Part shown: piece by piece, positions 1-7,525 of the stretch
How positions within the stretch are numbered: position 1 is the first letter of the stretch
Layout of the letters: every line of letters begins with the position of its first letter
Assembly (NCBI GenBank): GCA_036939975.1
Contig: JALLPB010001356.1
Location: 1-10,188 of the forward strand
DNA length: 10,188 nucleotides
Reading direction: 5' to 3'
Origin: Cyclostephanos tholiformis
Taxonomy: Eukaryota > Bacillariophyta > Thalassiosirophyceae > Thalassiosirales > Thalassiosiraceae
Program-made: the position numbers and the translations under genes
Notes under the pieces: generated by a model
Databases searched by the model: none
Told to the model about the DNA's origin: nothing
Seen by the model: only the letters and a program-made list of their open reading frames with translations

Positions 1-121
1 TCAGACATGACAAAATAATTTTTTTCAAAAACCCTCTTGATGAATATTCATATAACACACCATACCTACAACATTGCACTGGGAAAAAATTCATTTTGAA
101 AACATTTTTTTTTAAGAAATT

Positions 122-505
122 CTCCAGTGCAGCCCCTACCTTGGGGGTTATAAGGATAGCGGCTTTGCTTGGCATGTCTACCTATGAAAAGGACTCCAAT
201 TTTGCGCAACTAATAATCTTCTGGAGTACATTGCCGCCATCATAATCATTACCCTCTGGGTGGACATAATCCGAGGCCATCTGAGACCTGGTGACTGTGC
301 ATTGTCCATGACTGACAGCACCACTTTGGAAGGGTGGCTATGCAAGATGAACTCCAGCGAACTCAAGGAGGACAAAGAGCAAGCTACAGTGAGATTGGAG
401 GTAGTGAGACTGCATGCCATGCACTACATCACCCTTGGCATCAGGGGATACCACAGCCAGTGGTTCAAGGGAGAAGAAATCATTGCCAGCAACTCTCTCT
501 CATGA
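122..505 (+). pseudogene. RNase H-like domain of a DIRS-type retroelement, 5'-truncated and degenerate
   Basis: Translation in the frame of position 122 gives a segment I recognise as the RNase H-like part of algal DIRS-type Pol proteins, which degrades the RNA of RNA/DNA hybrids during reverse transcription. Visible landmarks are GGYKDSGFAWHVYL (143-184), NNLLEYIA (212-235, carrying the conserved glutamate), GDCALSMTDSTTLEGW with the TDS aspartate at 314-316, and SQWFKGEE near 457-480. The usual closing A-D-x-L-S motif reads ASNSLS (485-502), so its acidic residue appears replaced by Asn. A TGA at 185-187 interrupts the frame and another at 503-505 ends it, but the next frame continues at once with the expected LSHDD. 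Upstream of about 120 only AT-rich DNA is seen, so the reverse transcriptase is missing or unrecognisable. The tyrosine recombinase follows directly, which supports the DIRS assignment. It is certainly non-functional. Confidence 0.6.
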
Positions 506-1834
506 TGACAACAGAATGGATGAAGAACTAACCAATCTTTTTCATTCCCACTGCCCCTCAAAGATTCCACATCATTTTTGAAATTCAATGCCTGCCCAAC
601 AAAATTATCTCTTAGCTGACTACATTGCTGCTCAGGCTGCAAGAGAAGCCATAGTTATGGGAAAAACATACCAGGACCAAGCTTGGTTGTGGAAGTGTTG
701 GATTACCTACTGCTGCTGGATCAGACTGGAAGACCCATTCTTTGATGACTTCACACACCATTCAAGAATCAAGCTCCTCAGAGCTTTCACCATGGCTATG
801 TGGGAAGCTCAATTTTCAAGACCATATTATGTCGAATTGGCTAAGGGATCTATCACAAGTGCCAACTCACATGTATCTCAGACATTCCATGAGCATGACT
901 GACTCAACCCAACCCTGGATGATGATGGCAAGACTGGATTCCTTCTACAATGGAAATCGAGATTTTTCAAGAAGAGAGATCCAGCAGAGAAGCACAAGAA
1001 GGCGATTCCAATGTAAGTGATATCAACACTCTCCAAGCAACAGATCTCAGAGCTCGACAGGGCCATCATTCAGCTCACAGGATTGGGCATATTCTTTGCA
1101 TTCAGGTCTTGCAAGTATCTCAAAGTCCCACAGGCCAAACAACGTCAGACATTACACATTTGGCTAGAAATATTCGATTCTTGAAAGGCGGAGAGATTAT
1201 TCCACACACACACCCCAACATTGAATTTGCTGATAATGTATCAATCACCTTTGAATGCCAAAAAAGAGAACAAAAGCATGACACCATCACACATGAAGCA
1301 TCATCTGACTTGGTGATCTGCCCAGTATGGTTTGCTGCTGGTCTGGTCCAATGGATCTGGTCCTATTCAGATACAGACATGAACAGTCATGTGTCGACAT
1401 ACATGACCAACATGACGATAGAGCACATTACATCAGCTCAGGTGGTTAATGCCCTGAGGCATGTAGTAGGTGCCATTGGAGAGACTGGCCTCAGAATAGC
1501 CAAGCATGAAGTAGGCACTCATACGTTGAGATCAAGAGTGGTAATGGCAATGTATCTTGGTGAATGCCAAGTGTACACAATCATGCTTATAGGTAGATGT
1601 TCAAATGATGCTTTCTTTTGGTACATAAAAAAGCATGTCATGGATTTCAGCCACAATATGACAAAGAAAATGCTGAGGTTCAGACACTACTGACATGTGC
1701 CAGAAAATGACCACAGGATAAGAGCCAACAATCCCAGAGTATGGAATGACCCTAATAATGCTGAGATGTGGAGGAATGCTGGCTGTGACATGACTTGCCC
1801 TAATAGGATCCCGGTCTTTACTCAATTCAATTAG
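501..1834 (+). pseudogene. Tyrosine recombinase of a DIRS-type retroelement, decayed
   Basis: This is the integrase of a DIRS-like element, a tyrosine recombinase that joins circular element DNA into the genome. The reading starts in the frame of 501 (HDDNRMDEELTNLF), runs through PFFDDFTHHSRIKLLRAFTMA (about 727-798), and is interrupted by TGA (900-902) and TAA (about 1014-1016). It continues as SELDRAIIQLTGLGIFFAFRS, where the first catalytic Arg is at 1104-1106. Near 1160-1180 the frame shifts by one, and the rest lies in the frame of 950: RNIRFLKGGE, then GTHTLRS with catalytic His 1520-1522 and Arg 1529-1531, then LIGRCSNDAFFWYI with the nucleophilic Tyr at 1622-1624. The residue I expect as Trp in GRWSSDAF is Cys (TGT, 1598-1600). 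After TGA at 1691-1693 the same frame continues with NNAEMWRN to a TAG at 1832-1834, matching the family C-terminus. The order RNase H then recombinase argues against a Crypton. Family assignment is firm; function is lost. Confidence 0.72.
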
Positions 1835-1933
1835 AGGAATGAGATTTGCTTCAGTTAGCAAGCCAACCACTTTGCAATCATTATTCAAGAGAGAAGCTGA
1901 CCAAGCAATGCTTGATATTGGATGTTGATGGTG

Positions 1934-2100
1934 GAAGCATCTTAGATTGCCAATCTGAGATCGGGAGAGGGGATGGATCAATTATTTTTAACAATGATTC
2001 CAATCCCAACCTCGCTTCTCTTTGTTTTCTTCCATGTACTTAGGATAGGACTGCCGAGCAGCAACAAACAATAAGCCTCTGGCTTCTAACATCCTTTTGT
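1934..2100 (+). repeat. Diverged direct repeat, copy 1
   Basis: This stretch matches 2431-2587 over its whole length with scattered substitutions and small indels. Shared blocks include TCGGGAGAGGGGATGGATCA (1961-1980), the following AATTATTTT tract, CTTCTCTTTG-like and CATGTACTT blocks, and GCCTCTGGCTT near the end. The two copies are in the same orientation, about 497 bp start to start. Copy 1 lies about 100 bp after the end of the tyrosine recombinase relic, so it could be part of that element's 3' region or an independent repeat. No protein-coding signal is convincing in either strand; the open minus-strand frames across it are interrupted differently in the two copies. Confidence 0.85.
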
Positions 2101-2430
2101 TATTTGGAGGCGGATGTGAGGAGATGCAAGAGGATGAGATCATGTGTGAAGGGGCAAGTAGAGTTGACCAAAATTTTGGTAGGGTGGGCTCTGCTTTCTG
2201 GGAATTGAGATTTCTCTTGATTTTGAAATACAACTGAGCGGTTGAATTTTTTGGCTTCAATACTATGAAAATCAATACCCCTAAAAATTGGTGACCCAGC
2301 CAAACACAAACAAGCGCAGCCCCGGCACTGACATGAAGCAAAAATGTGCTCACAAATGCATTTCCGCTCACATCGGATCCTCTAGCAATCAGCACTTTTA
2401 TTAGATTTTAAATATCTCCAGATCCACTCT
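2101..2430. other. Unassigned spacer between the two direct repeat copies
   Basis: About 330 bp separate the direct repeats. I see no recognisable protein, RNA gene or internal repeat here. It contains a few scattered CpG sites (for example around 2318-2375) and the phrase GGTGACCCAGCC near 2290, which I could not tie to any known primer-binding or terminal sequence. If the flanking repeats were terminal repeats, this would be the interior of a very short non-autonomous element. Confidence 0.4.
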
Positions 2431-2587
2431 GAAGCATTGTAGATTGCCGATCGGGGATCGGGAGAGGGGATGGATCAATTATTTTAAACATTGATTCCAA
2501 GCCCAACTTTGCTTCTCTTTTTTTCATGTACTTTGGACTGCTGAGCAGTGACAAACAGTATGCCTCTGGCTTTGAACATCTTTTTGT
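2431..2587 (+). repeat. Diverged direct repeat, copy 2
   Basis: This is the second copy of the unit at 1934-2100. It begins GAAGCATTGTAGATTGCC and ends near TCTTTTTGT. It lacks a few bases relative to copy 1, notably around the CATGTACTT block, where copy 1 has an extra TAGGA-like insertion. Copy 2 ends 20 bp before the left arm of the inverted repeat at 2607, whereas copy 1 has no such inverted repeat after it, so the palindrome is not simply part of the repeated unit. Confidence 0.85.
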
Positions 2588-2606
2588 GCTAAACTCATCA
2601 CTTATT

Positions 2607-2696
2607 TGTGATTTTTTACACATGAATATAAATTGAGTCTTGGTGGACCCTTCAAACTGGTTGACTGGGACTCAATTAATGTGTAAAAAAATCATA
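2607..2696. repeat. Long imperfect inverted repeat with 29-bp centre
   Basis: The left arm (2607-2639) and right arm (2669-2696) are near-complementary. AATTGAGTC at 2631-2639 pairs perfectly with GACTCAATT at 2669-2677, and the outer parts GATTTTTTACACAT and ATGTGTAAAAAAATC pair with one base of length difference in the A/T run. About 5 bp in the left arm (around 2625-2630) are unpaired. Arms total about 30 bp with a 29-nt loop at 2640-2668. It lies 75 bp upstream of the DUF6818-like relic. It could be a miniature inverted-repeat element, the abutting ends of two transposons, or a hairpin transcript signal; the sequence alone does not decide. Confidence 0.8.
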
Positions 2697-2771
2697 AACA
2701 TAAGAAGCTCCACATTGTGACCTCCACCCTTGATCTTCATTCAGTCTTTATTGATCTTGTCCATTGCCATC

Positions 2772-3191
2772 ATGCCACCAAAGAGGAAGAGGGATCATAA
2801 ATTCATGTGGAGGAGATTGAGGACCTTCTGGTCCTCAACAATGACATTGTCCCCATTGGCAGGAGCAAGTTCGGTCTCAGCATAACCCAAAATATGCCAA
2901 GAGGGACCATTCCCTTGAGTCATTGAAGCACAAGTTTTAGGAACTGGCCTGCAAAAAATACCAACAGGTGAACCTAATTGTCCACCTTATGTTCATTCTG
3001 CTAAGTGCATTTCTTATAATATTGTGCAGACTACTGATGGGTTCACCGGGAGATCCTATGTAGACAATGAGTTGTTGGGTGATGATGATGGAGAAGACAA
3101 TGAGGATGTTGGTGACAAATTTGGTGGAGATGACTTGGTTGCTGATTTGGGGGTGGAGGATGAAGATGATGAGATGGGTGCTAATTACTAG
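2772..3191 (+). pseudogene. DUF6818-like (Myb/SANT-type) protein gene, frameshifted
   Basis: The ATG at 2772 begins MPPKRKRDHKF, a basic start resembling a nuclear localisation signal. After one frame change the reading is VEEIEDLLVLNNDIVPIG (2807-2860), and after another it is HNPKYAKRDHSLESLKHKF (2881-2937). A TAG at 2938-2940 stands where a sense codon is expected. The frame then resumes ELACKK, slips in the A6 run at 2953-2958, and goes on as IPTGEPNCPPYVHSAKCIS and an acidic tail rich in Asp/Glu, ending at TAG 3189-3191. The series PIG, HN-Y, S-L-KF-L and K-PTG-P-CPP-V--AK is what I recall of the DUF6818 domain, a DNA-binding-like fold expanded in oomycetes and diatoms. No function is established for the family that I can state. 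At least three frameshifts and one stop mark it as a relic. The gene sits between repeats, suggesting a mobile or multicopy history. Confidence 0.6.
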
Positions 3192-3469
3192 GATTATGGA
3201 AATCATTGTAGTGGTGCATGCAAAGAACTATCTTGGTGGGGTAGCTGAGGGAGTGAATGTCAAAAGTTTGAGGGATTCTGGTGTCAATACTTCCTTTTCA
3301 AGTGAGGGGGGGAAGAGTCAACAAATGTTGCTTTGGTTGGAGGAGAGCTTGCAGGGGGGGCCCTAAACATCGTGTGGCTGCTTTGGTGGTGAGTGCTAGG
3401 AGGGGGGGTGCAGGACAAAACAAAAAAGAGCAAAGGCTTTACTTAGCCCTTCGGTTGTGTTTGGGTTAA
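3192..3469 (+). pseudogene. Possible C-terminal continuation of the DUF6818-like relic
   Basis: After the TAG at 3189 two adjacent frames give protein-like stretches. YLGGVAEGVNVKSLRDSGVN and SQQMLLWLEESLQ lie in the frame of 3067 (to the TAA at 3364-3366). KHRVAALVVSARRGGAGQNK lies in the frame of 3281 (to TAA 3467-3469). The shift falls at a G7 run (3354-3360), a natural slippage point. Some DUF6818-like proteins have a helical, Leu/Glu-rich C-terminal part, and the LLWLEESLQ motif fits that loosely. I cannot align this part with confidence, so it is listed as a possible tail rather than a separate gene. Confidence 0.3.
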
Positions 3470-4819
3470 GTGAGTTCATCAAGGGCATGTCAATTGGTGT
3501 AGCTTTTTCATGTAGGATCTACTATGGAAAAAGGCATCAGGACAATGCTGTGCATTAAAAAAGAAGAAAATTGGGGTATGCAGGAACTATACAAAAAACT
3601 ATTTTGTCTATATAGCATGTTTAGCTTCCCATTTACAAGACAGCATTTCATTTTTGATTTCCTAAACTGTGTGTTGGATGGTAACAGTCCATTTTTTCCA
3701 TAAAAGAGGGAATTCCATCTTCAGATTAAGAAAAATAACTCACTGGAAAATACATCTTGGTAAAGATTTAAAGTGTGTCATTGTCCATCATCCATCATCC
3801 ATTGTCGGTGTGTACCATAAATAGTCATGGTATATCAGGTATGTGCAGTTAATGAAGCTCCCACATATGGCTTTTTCAAGTAGAATAAGAAGTAGGTAGG
3901 TAGAAAATGTATGTACATCTGGATTGCGGAGGAATTGCATCTCTGTGAATCTGTAGCTGGTGGAGCATTCCCCTCTTTTCTCAATCCACCCCCCCCCCCA
4001 AATCCTACGTACCCGTTTATACAAAAGAATTAGAGAAAAGGTACTTCATCAGTGGCAAAGCCCATATTGGCTAGTATATTTTAAATATTATAATATCTGC
4101 AGATAGAAAGCATTAGGAGAGCTGTCCAACAACAGATTGCTGATGTAAATTTTAACCATAACATAATAAAAAATCAGGTGAATGCTATGTGGGCCAACCC
4201 CACCCCCCCAAAAGACTGAGAGACTAAATATTTTTTCTACATCACTGCTATAGTTATTACTCCATAGAAAGTTTGTTGGGGATGAAAAAATGGACATTGA
4301 TGATGCCCTCAGCTGGAAATGTTGTATTTTTTGTGTCAACCATAAATAGATTTTGAAGACACTTATTGTTTCTTCCTGACATGTCTGTTTGTGTCATCAA
4401 CTGTGCCACCAACATGGTGAGTTGTGACTGGTTTTTTTCTTATAAAGATGTTGTGTCATGTTGCCAATTACCGATATGTTGTATTCCTTTCTGCCTTTTC
4501 CCTTCCTGCCACCTTGTGTTCCCCTCCATCCCCTTACTGTTTCAAGCATAGATTATAGTTCCAATGCCAGAATATTTTACTACAAGTTGGGTAACAACCA
4601 AGAAAAAAGTTCTTAGATATCATACTATGACAATAATATCTTTTTCTCCAATATTACATCTACTGGTTCTGTATTAGTTCCATGTGATAACAAGTGGATG
4701 TATTTTGGCGGGGCAATCAGGCTCCTCAGTCAGAATTTTTGGCTGGTGGTATAAGCTACATGCATACAGAAAAGGGCAGGAAATCGAAGAAAAGGTGGGA
4801 CGTTTGGGTGAAAGCATTA
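3470..4819. other. AT-rich non-coding stretch, no gene seen
   Basis: No frame in either strand shows a recognisable domain; open frames are short and of random composition. The only local structures are homopolymers: a C11 run at 3989-3999 and a C7 run at 4203-4209. There is also a short CATCATCCATCATCC microsatellite-like patch near 3787-3800. CpG is rare throughout. Confidence 0.6.
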
Positions 4820-4871
4820 GCCGACACAAAAATCTGACAAGAACAGCCTGGATAATCAATTTTGTGTCGGC
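4820..4871. repeat. 12-bp perfect inverted repeat (hairpin)
   Basis: GCCGACACAAAA at 4820-4831 is exactly reverse-complementary to TTTTGTGTCGGC at 4860-4871, with a 28-nt spacer. Each arm contains one CpG in a CpG-poor neighbourhood. The flanks do not extend the pairing. It could be terminal inverted repeats of a tiny element or a fold-back structure; no open frame or target-site duplication supports either. Confidence 0.8.
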
Positions 4872-4934
4872 AACATGGCCCCATAAGGCCAAATTTAGAG
4901 TGACACATGGCATGTGGTGTCAGGATGACATTTC

Positions 4935-4948
4935 GCTGACATGTCAGC
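4935..4948. repeat. 14-bp perfect palindrome
   Basis: GCTGACATGTCAGC reads the same on both strands with no spacer. It lies 63 bp beyond the hairpin at 4820-4871. Possible meanings are a protein-binding dyad or a chance palindrome; no gene nearby gives it a role. Confidence 0.8.
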
Positions 4949-5584
4949 ATATTTTCAGCTAAGATGATGACAAAACCCAGCTACTGTAGGGGATCATGGA
5001 TATTGTCATGATATCCTTGGTTCCCTCACACAGACACAAATAATTTAATTAACAAACATTCTCTATTTATCATGAAAAACACCATCCCTTTTGGGATATT
5101 TATCTCAAATACTTAACAGTGCACAACCACAAATAATAACATAGGGAGAAAGTGTACAGTCTCATTTCCAATGGTATATGGGTCGGGGGGTATCAGACAG
5201 AGTCTGCATAGGTTAAAGTACGTACATGTTACTTTACCAATTTAATGACTAAGATATTGTCCATAACCAGTAGAGAGATGTGTACAAATAGAGATCAAGG
5301 TGAGCTTTCCAATTGTATGTAGTTTTGCCTATGTAAAAATTACTGCAAATAAATCCAACAACAGGGTCAAAGCAATCCATCTTCTGATTGGGCCCTTGAC
5401 ATGAGACCATCATGGAGCTGATAGTGCTGTCTTCCTCCCAGGATGCATGAGGCATAGGATGTGAACCTTACTCCAGGGTGGGACAAAAGTAAGTTTGGAA
5501 TTGATTTTGTGGAGCTCAAAAGTTTCCACAGCACCTTGTTATCCCCCTCCAAACTTGTCTCTTTCACTCATCTCCAGCTGCTCA
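4949..5584. other. Non-coding stretch, no gene seen
   Basis: No recognisable protein on either strand. A small dyad GGATAT-(7 nt)-ATATCC is present at 4998-5016. The DNA becomes pyrimidine-rich on the + strand from about 5535, leading into the satellite-like repeats. Confidence 0.55.
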
Positions 5585-5977
5585 TCTTGTCCTCATCCCC
5601 CAAATGTCACCAACCACAGTTGATTTGTGCCTCGGGCAACATCCTGCCTGTGTCTTGCCGCCCATTGCAGCTCCATCATCACCATTTCATTGTTGTCAAC
5701 ACTTCCTCTCAATGCTGATGTTGTCATCTTCATGTATTGCTGTCACTTTTGTCTCCTCATTGCCCAGCTCTCACCAACAGTAGATTGTTGCCTTGTTGGA
5801 TGGGAGGCACAGCCGTCGCCAGCATTCTGCCTGCCTCTTGCTGCCAATCATGACCCCCATTATCATCATCTCACCATTGTTGATACATCCTCCTCCCCAC
5901 CAATACTATCATTATCTTTACCCTAATCCATGTTACCGTCTCCTCATCCCCCAACTGCCCCAAACAGTTGTAGGTTA
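5585..5977 (+). repeat. Degenerate pyrimidine-rich tandem repeat, block 1
   Basis: Two and a half diverged units are seen. Each starts with a CTCCTCATCCCCCA-like block (about 5588, 5753 and 5939), followed about 25 bp later by a CAGTTGATTTG-like motif (5617, 5778, 5965), then TGCCTG-CTTGCTGCC and a CATCATC-CCATT-GTTG stretch. Motif spacing is 161 and 187 bp. The same CAGTTGATTGTT-like motif recurs in block 2 (6691-7525), so both blocks belong to one satellite family. Open frames here are low-complexity translations of the repeat and are not called as genes. Confidence 0.65.
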
Positions 5978-5989
5978 TTGGGCGCCCAA
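5978..5989. repeat. 12-bp perfect palindrome at a composition boundary
   Basis: TTGGGCGCCCAA is a perfect palindrome. It lies exactly where the pyrimidine-rich tandem repeat ends and AT-rich DNA begins. Confidence 0.75.
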
Positions 5990-6001
5990 AATCATTTTTG
6001 A

Positions 6002-6062
6002 GTAGTCAGATCCACTTAATTGGGTGTGAATATGATTCCTTAGATTTTTTGGAAAAAATTGA
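6002..6062 (+). repeat. Diverged upstream copy of the AT-rich repeat
   Basis: The stretch GAGTAGTCAGATCCACTTAA, then GTGAATATGATTCCTTAGAT and a GAAAAAATTGACC end, parallels 6178-6294 (GAGTAGCCAAAATAGTTTAA, then GTAAATATGTTATCCTAGA and GAAAAAAATGACC). The two copies are about 176 bp apart and clearly diverged. The second copy has been enlarged by an internal duplication. Confidence 0.6.
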
Positions 6063-6201
6063 CCAGAACCTACCCATTGGGGTTGAAGTCAAAATGTTGG
6101 GATTTGGTCAGAAAATTTCTAGGATTTTCCATGTTTCTTAGGTGGCAGTCCAATAAAGACACTCAATATGGAGTTCTGAGTAGCCAAAATAGTTTAATTA
6201 G

Positions 6202-6280
6202 ATGTAAATATGTTATCCTAGAAGATTTGTTGAAATTAATGATAAAATGTAAATATGTTATCCTAGAAGATTTGTTGAAA
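6202..6280 (+). repeat. Exact 34-bp tandem duplication, period 45 bp
   Basis: Positions 6202-6235 and 6247-6280 are identical over 34 bp (ATGTAAATATGTTATCC onward to TTGTTGAAA). They are separated by 11 bp. Because the copies are exact while the surrounding repeat (6002-6062 against 6178-6294) is diverged, this duplication is recent. The period of 45 keeps a reading frame open, but I see no protein evidence. Confidence 0.9.
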
Positions 6281-6337
6281 AAAATGACCTTTACAGATTT
6301 CTACATAGGAATAGTACAATAAGTTCTACCTAAAAAG

Positions 6338-6645
6338 AACCGGCTCGCCAAAATCTACCGTACAACACAACTCACAAATGGAGAATTTTTAACTAGCACA
6401 AAAAATGTGCGGCATTCAATGCGCTATCTAAGTTTGTGAGCGGTCGAAAATTCGCTAAAAAACTACGATACTACGAAGCTCGTTAAAAAGTTGATGCTCA
6501 CAAGCGACATTAGCTGTTAAGCTGTTAAGTATTGGGGCATGATTCCATCTCTATATGGGTCATTGGGGCTGCGGCAGAGCGGCGGACATCATGGTCAAGG
6601 GAGACAAGGCTTAAAAATGGCGGAAATAAAAATTTACGTAGGATT
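6338..6645. other. CpG-richer segment of unknown nature
   Basis: I count about 17 CpG in the 300 bp between 6341 and 6638, against about 4 in a comparable 300-bp stretch at 1021-1320. Local structures include CTCACAAA (6371-6378) against TTTGTGAG (6433-6440), the same TTGTGAGC against GCTCACAA (6495-6502), a GCAC-loop-GTGC dyad near 6396-6410, ACTACGAT/ACTACGAA tandem 8-mers near 6462-6477, and a doubled GCTGTTAA (6513-6528). No protein is recognised; a minus-strand frame covering 6525-6791 is partly a translation of the purine strand of the satellite. Confidence 0.5.
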
Positions 6646-6690
6646 TCAGTATGGTCTACAGAGGAATAGGGTTTAACATTAATATGAAAG

Positions 6691-7525
6691 GCACATCCTC
6701 CCCATCCTTCCTCCTCCTCCTCTGCTCCTTCTCCCATGCTTCCTCCACTGCTAACTCCTCTTCCCACACCTTCTCTAACTCCTCTTCCCACTCCTTCTCT
6801 TCCTCCCCTCCAACTCCAGTTGTCATTATCTTATCTTCTGCTTCATATTATTTGATTGTTGAGTGATGATCCCTCCCCCTCCATCTTCCTCTTGCCTCTC
6901 ATCTCCCCTGCTCACCTGTCGCATCCTCCCAATCCCCATTGAACCCTCCCTCATCCCTCATGCTTGTCCCTTGACTTCCGGTCGTATCCTTTGTCAGTTG
7001 ATTGTTATACATTGATTGTTATTTTTGATATGACGGTGACAATCATGACAATGATGCATAAATGTAATTGCATTGTTGTCGTGTCTTCCCTCATTGCACT
7101 TCACTCCACCCATCTTCCCCATCTTTTCTCTCTCTCGCTTGGGATTGCCCCTTTGCCCTCGCCCCTCTCCTTCACCATCTTCTCCAATCCTCCCCCCCCC
7201 CCTTTTGCCCGGTCACCGTCAAGTTGATTGTTAGATATGGGCAGAGCGAATGTGATGTCATCATGCTTGCTTCGCTATCTCCCACCGGCCTCAATCCTCC
7301 ACCCTCATCTCCCTCGATCAATCCTCACCACAAGGTTCTCATTCGCTTGGAGTTGATTGTTGTTTTTTTTTGCCTAGTCTTTGTTGTCATCGTTGTCATC
7401 ATCGTGCCTACCCTCATCGCCCCCCATGCCCCCCTTCCTGCCCTCTTCCCCTCTCCCCTCATCTCCATCACTCGCTTCTCCAATGCTCCATCCCTTCCTC
7501 CCAATGTTAGTTGATTGTTACATTA
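6691..7525 (+). repeat. Degenerate pyrimidine-rich tandem repeat, block 2
   Basis: Long CT-rich tracts alternate with a conserved TTGATTGTT motif at about 6852, 6998 (with a second copy at 7012), 7224, 7353 and 7512. Spacing is irregular, about 130-225 bp. In several units the motif is preceded by A/C-AGTTG, as in block 1, and two units share a CTTCTCCAAT-CTCC phrase just upstream (about 7178 and 7470). A C11 run lies at 7192-7202. TGTCATCGTTGTCATCATCG-like patches also resemble the CATCATC stretch of block 1. This is a decayed satellite or minisatellite family, not coding DNA. Confidence 0.65.

Noticed and set aside
501..1834. Crypton or phage/bacterial integrase
   Set aside because: An RNase H-like domain lies immediately upstream on the same strand and the recombinase motifs fit the retroelement-associated group.
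1988..2395. Minus-strand open frames across the direct repeat and spacer
   Set aside because: No recognisable protein, and the equivalent frames in the second repeat copy (2408-2623) do not give a matching clean translation.
3067..3191. Met-rich open frame overlapping the acidic tail of the DUF6818 relic
   Set aside because: It is the shadow of the GAT/GAG-rich coding strand in another frame; only its part after 3192 is considered, as a possible continuation.
4684..4962. 92-codon + strand open frame
   Set aside because: The translation is not recognisable and contains the fold-back arms of the 4820-4871 inverted repeat; the overlapping minus-strand frames are equally open, so openness is not evidence.
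5461..6005. Several overlapping open frames rich in Ser, Leu, Pro and His
   Set aside because: They are low-complexity translations of the pyrimidine-rich tandem repeat in more than one frame at once.
6525..7514. Open frames rich in Ser/Pro (+) and Gly/Glu (-)
   Set aside because: Translations of the CT-rich satellite and its purine strand; no domain and no consistent start.
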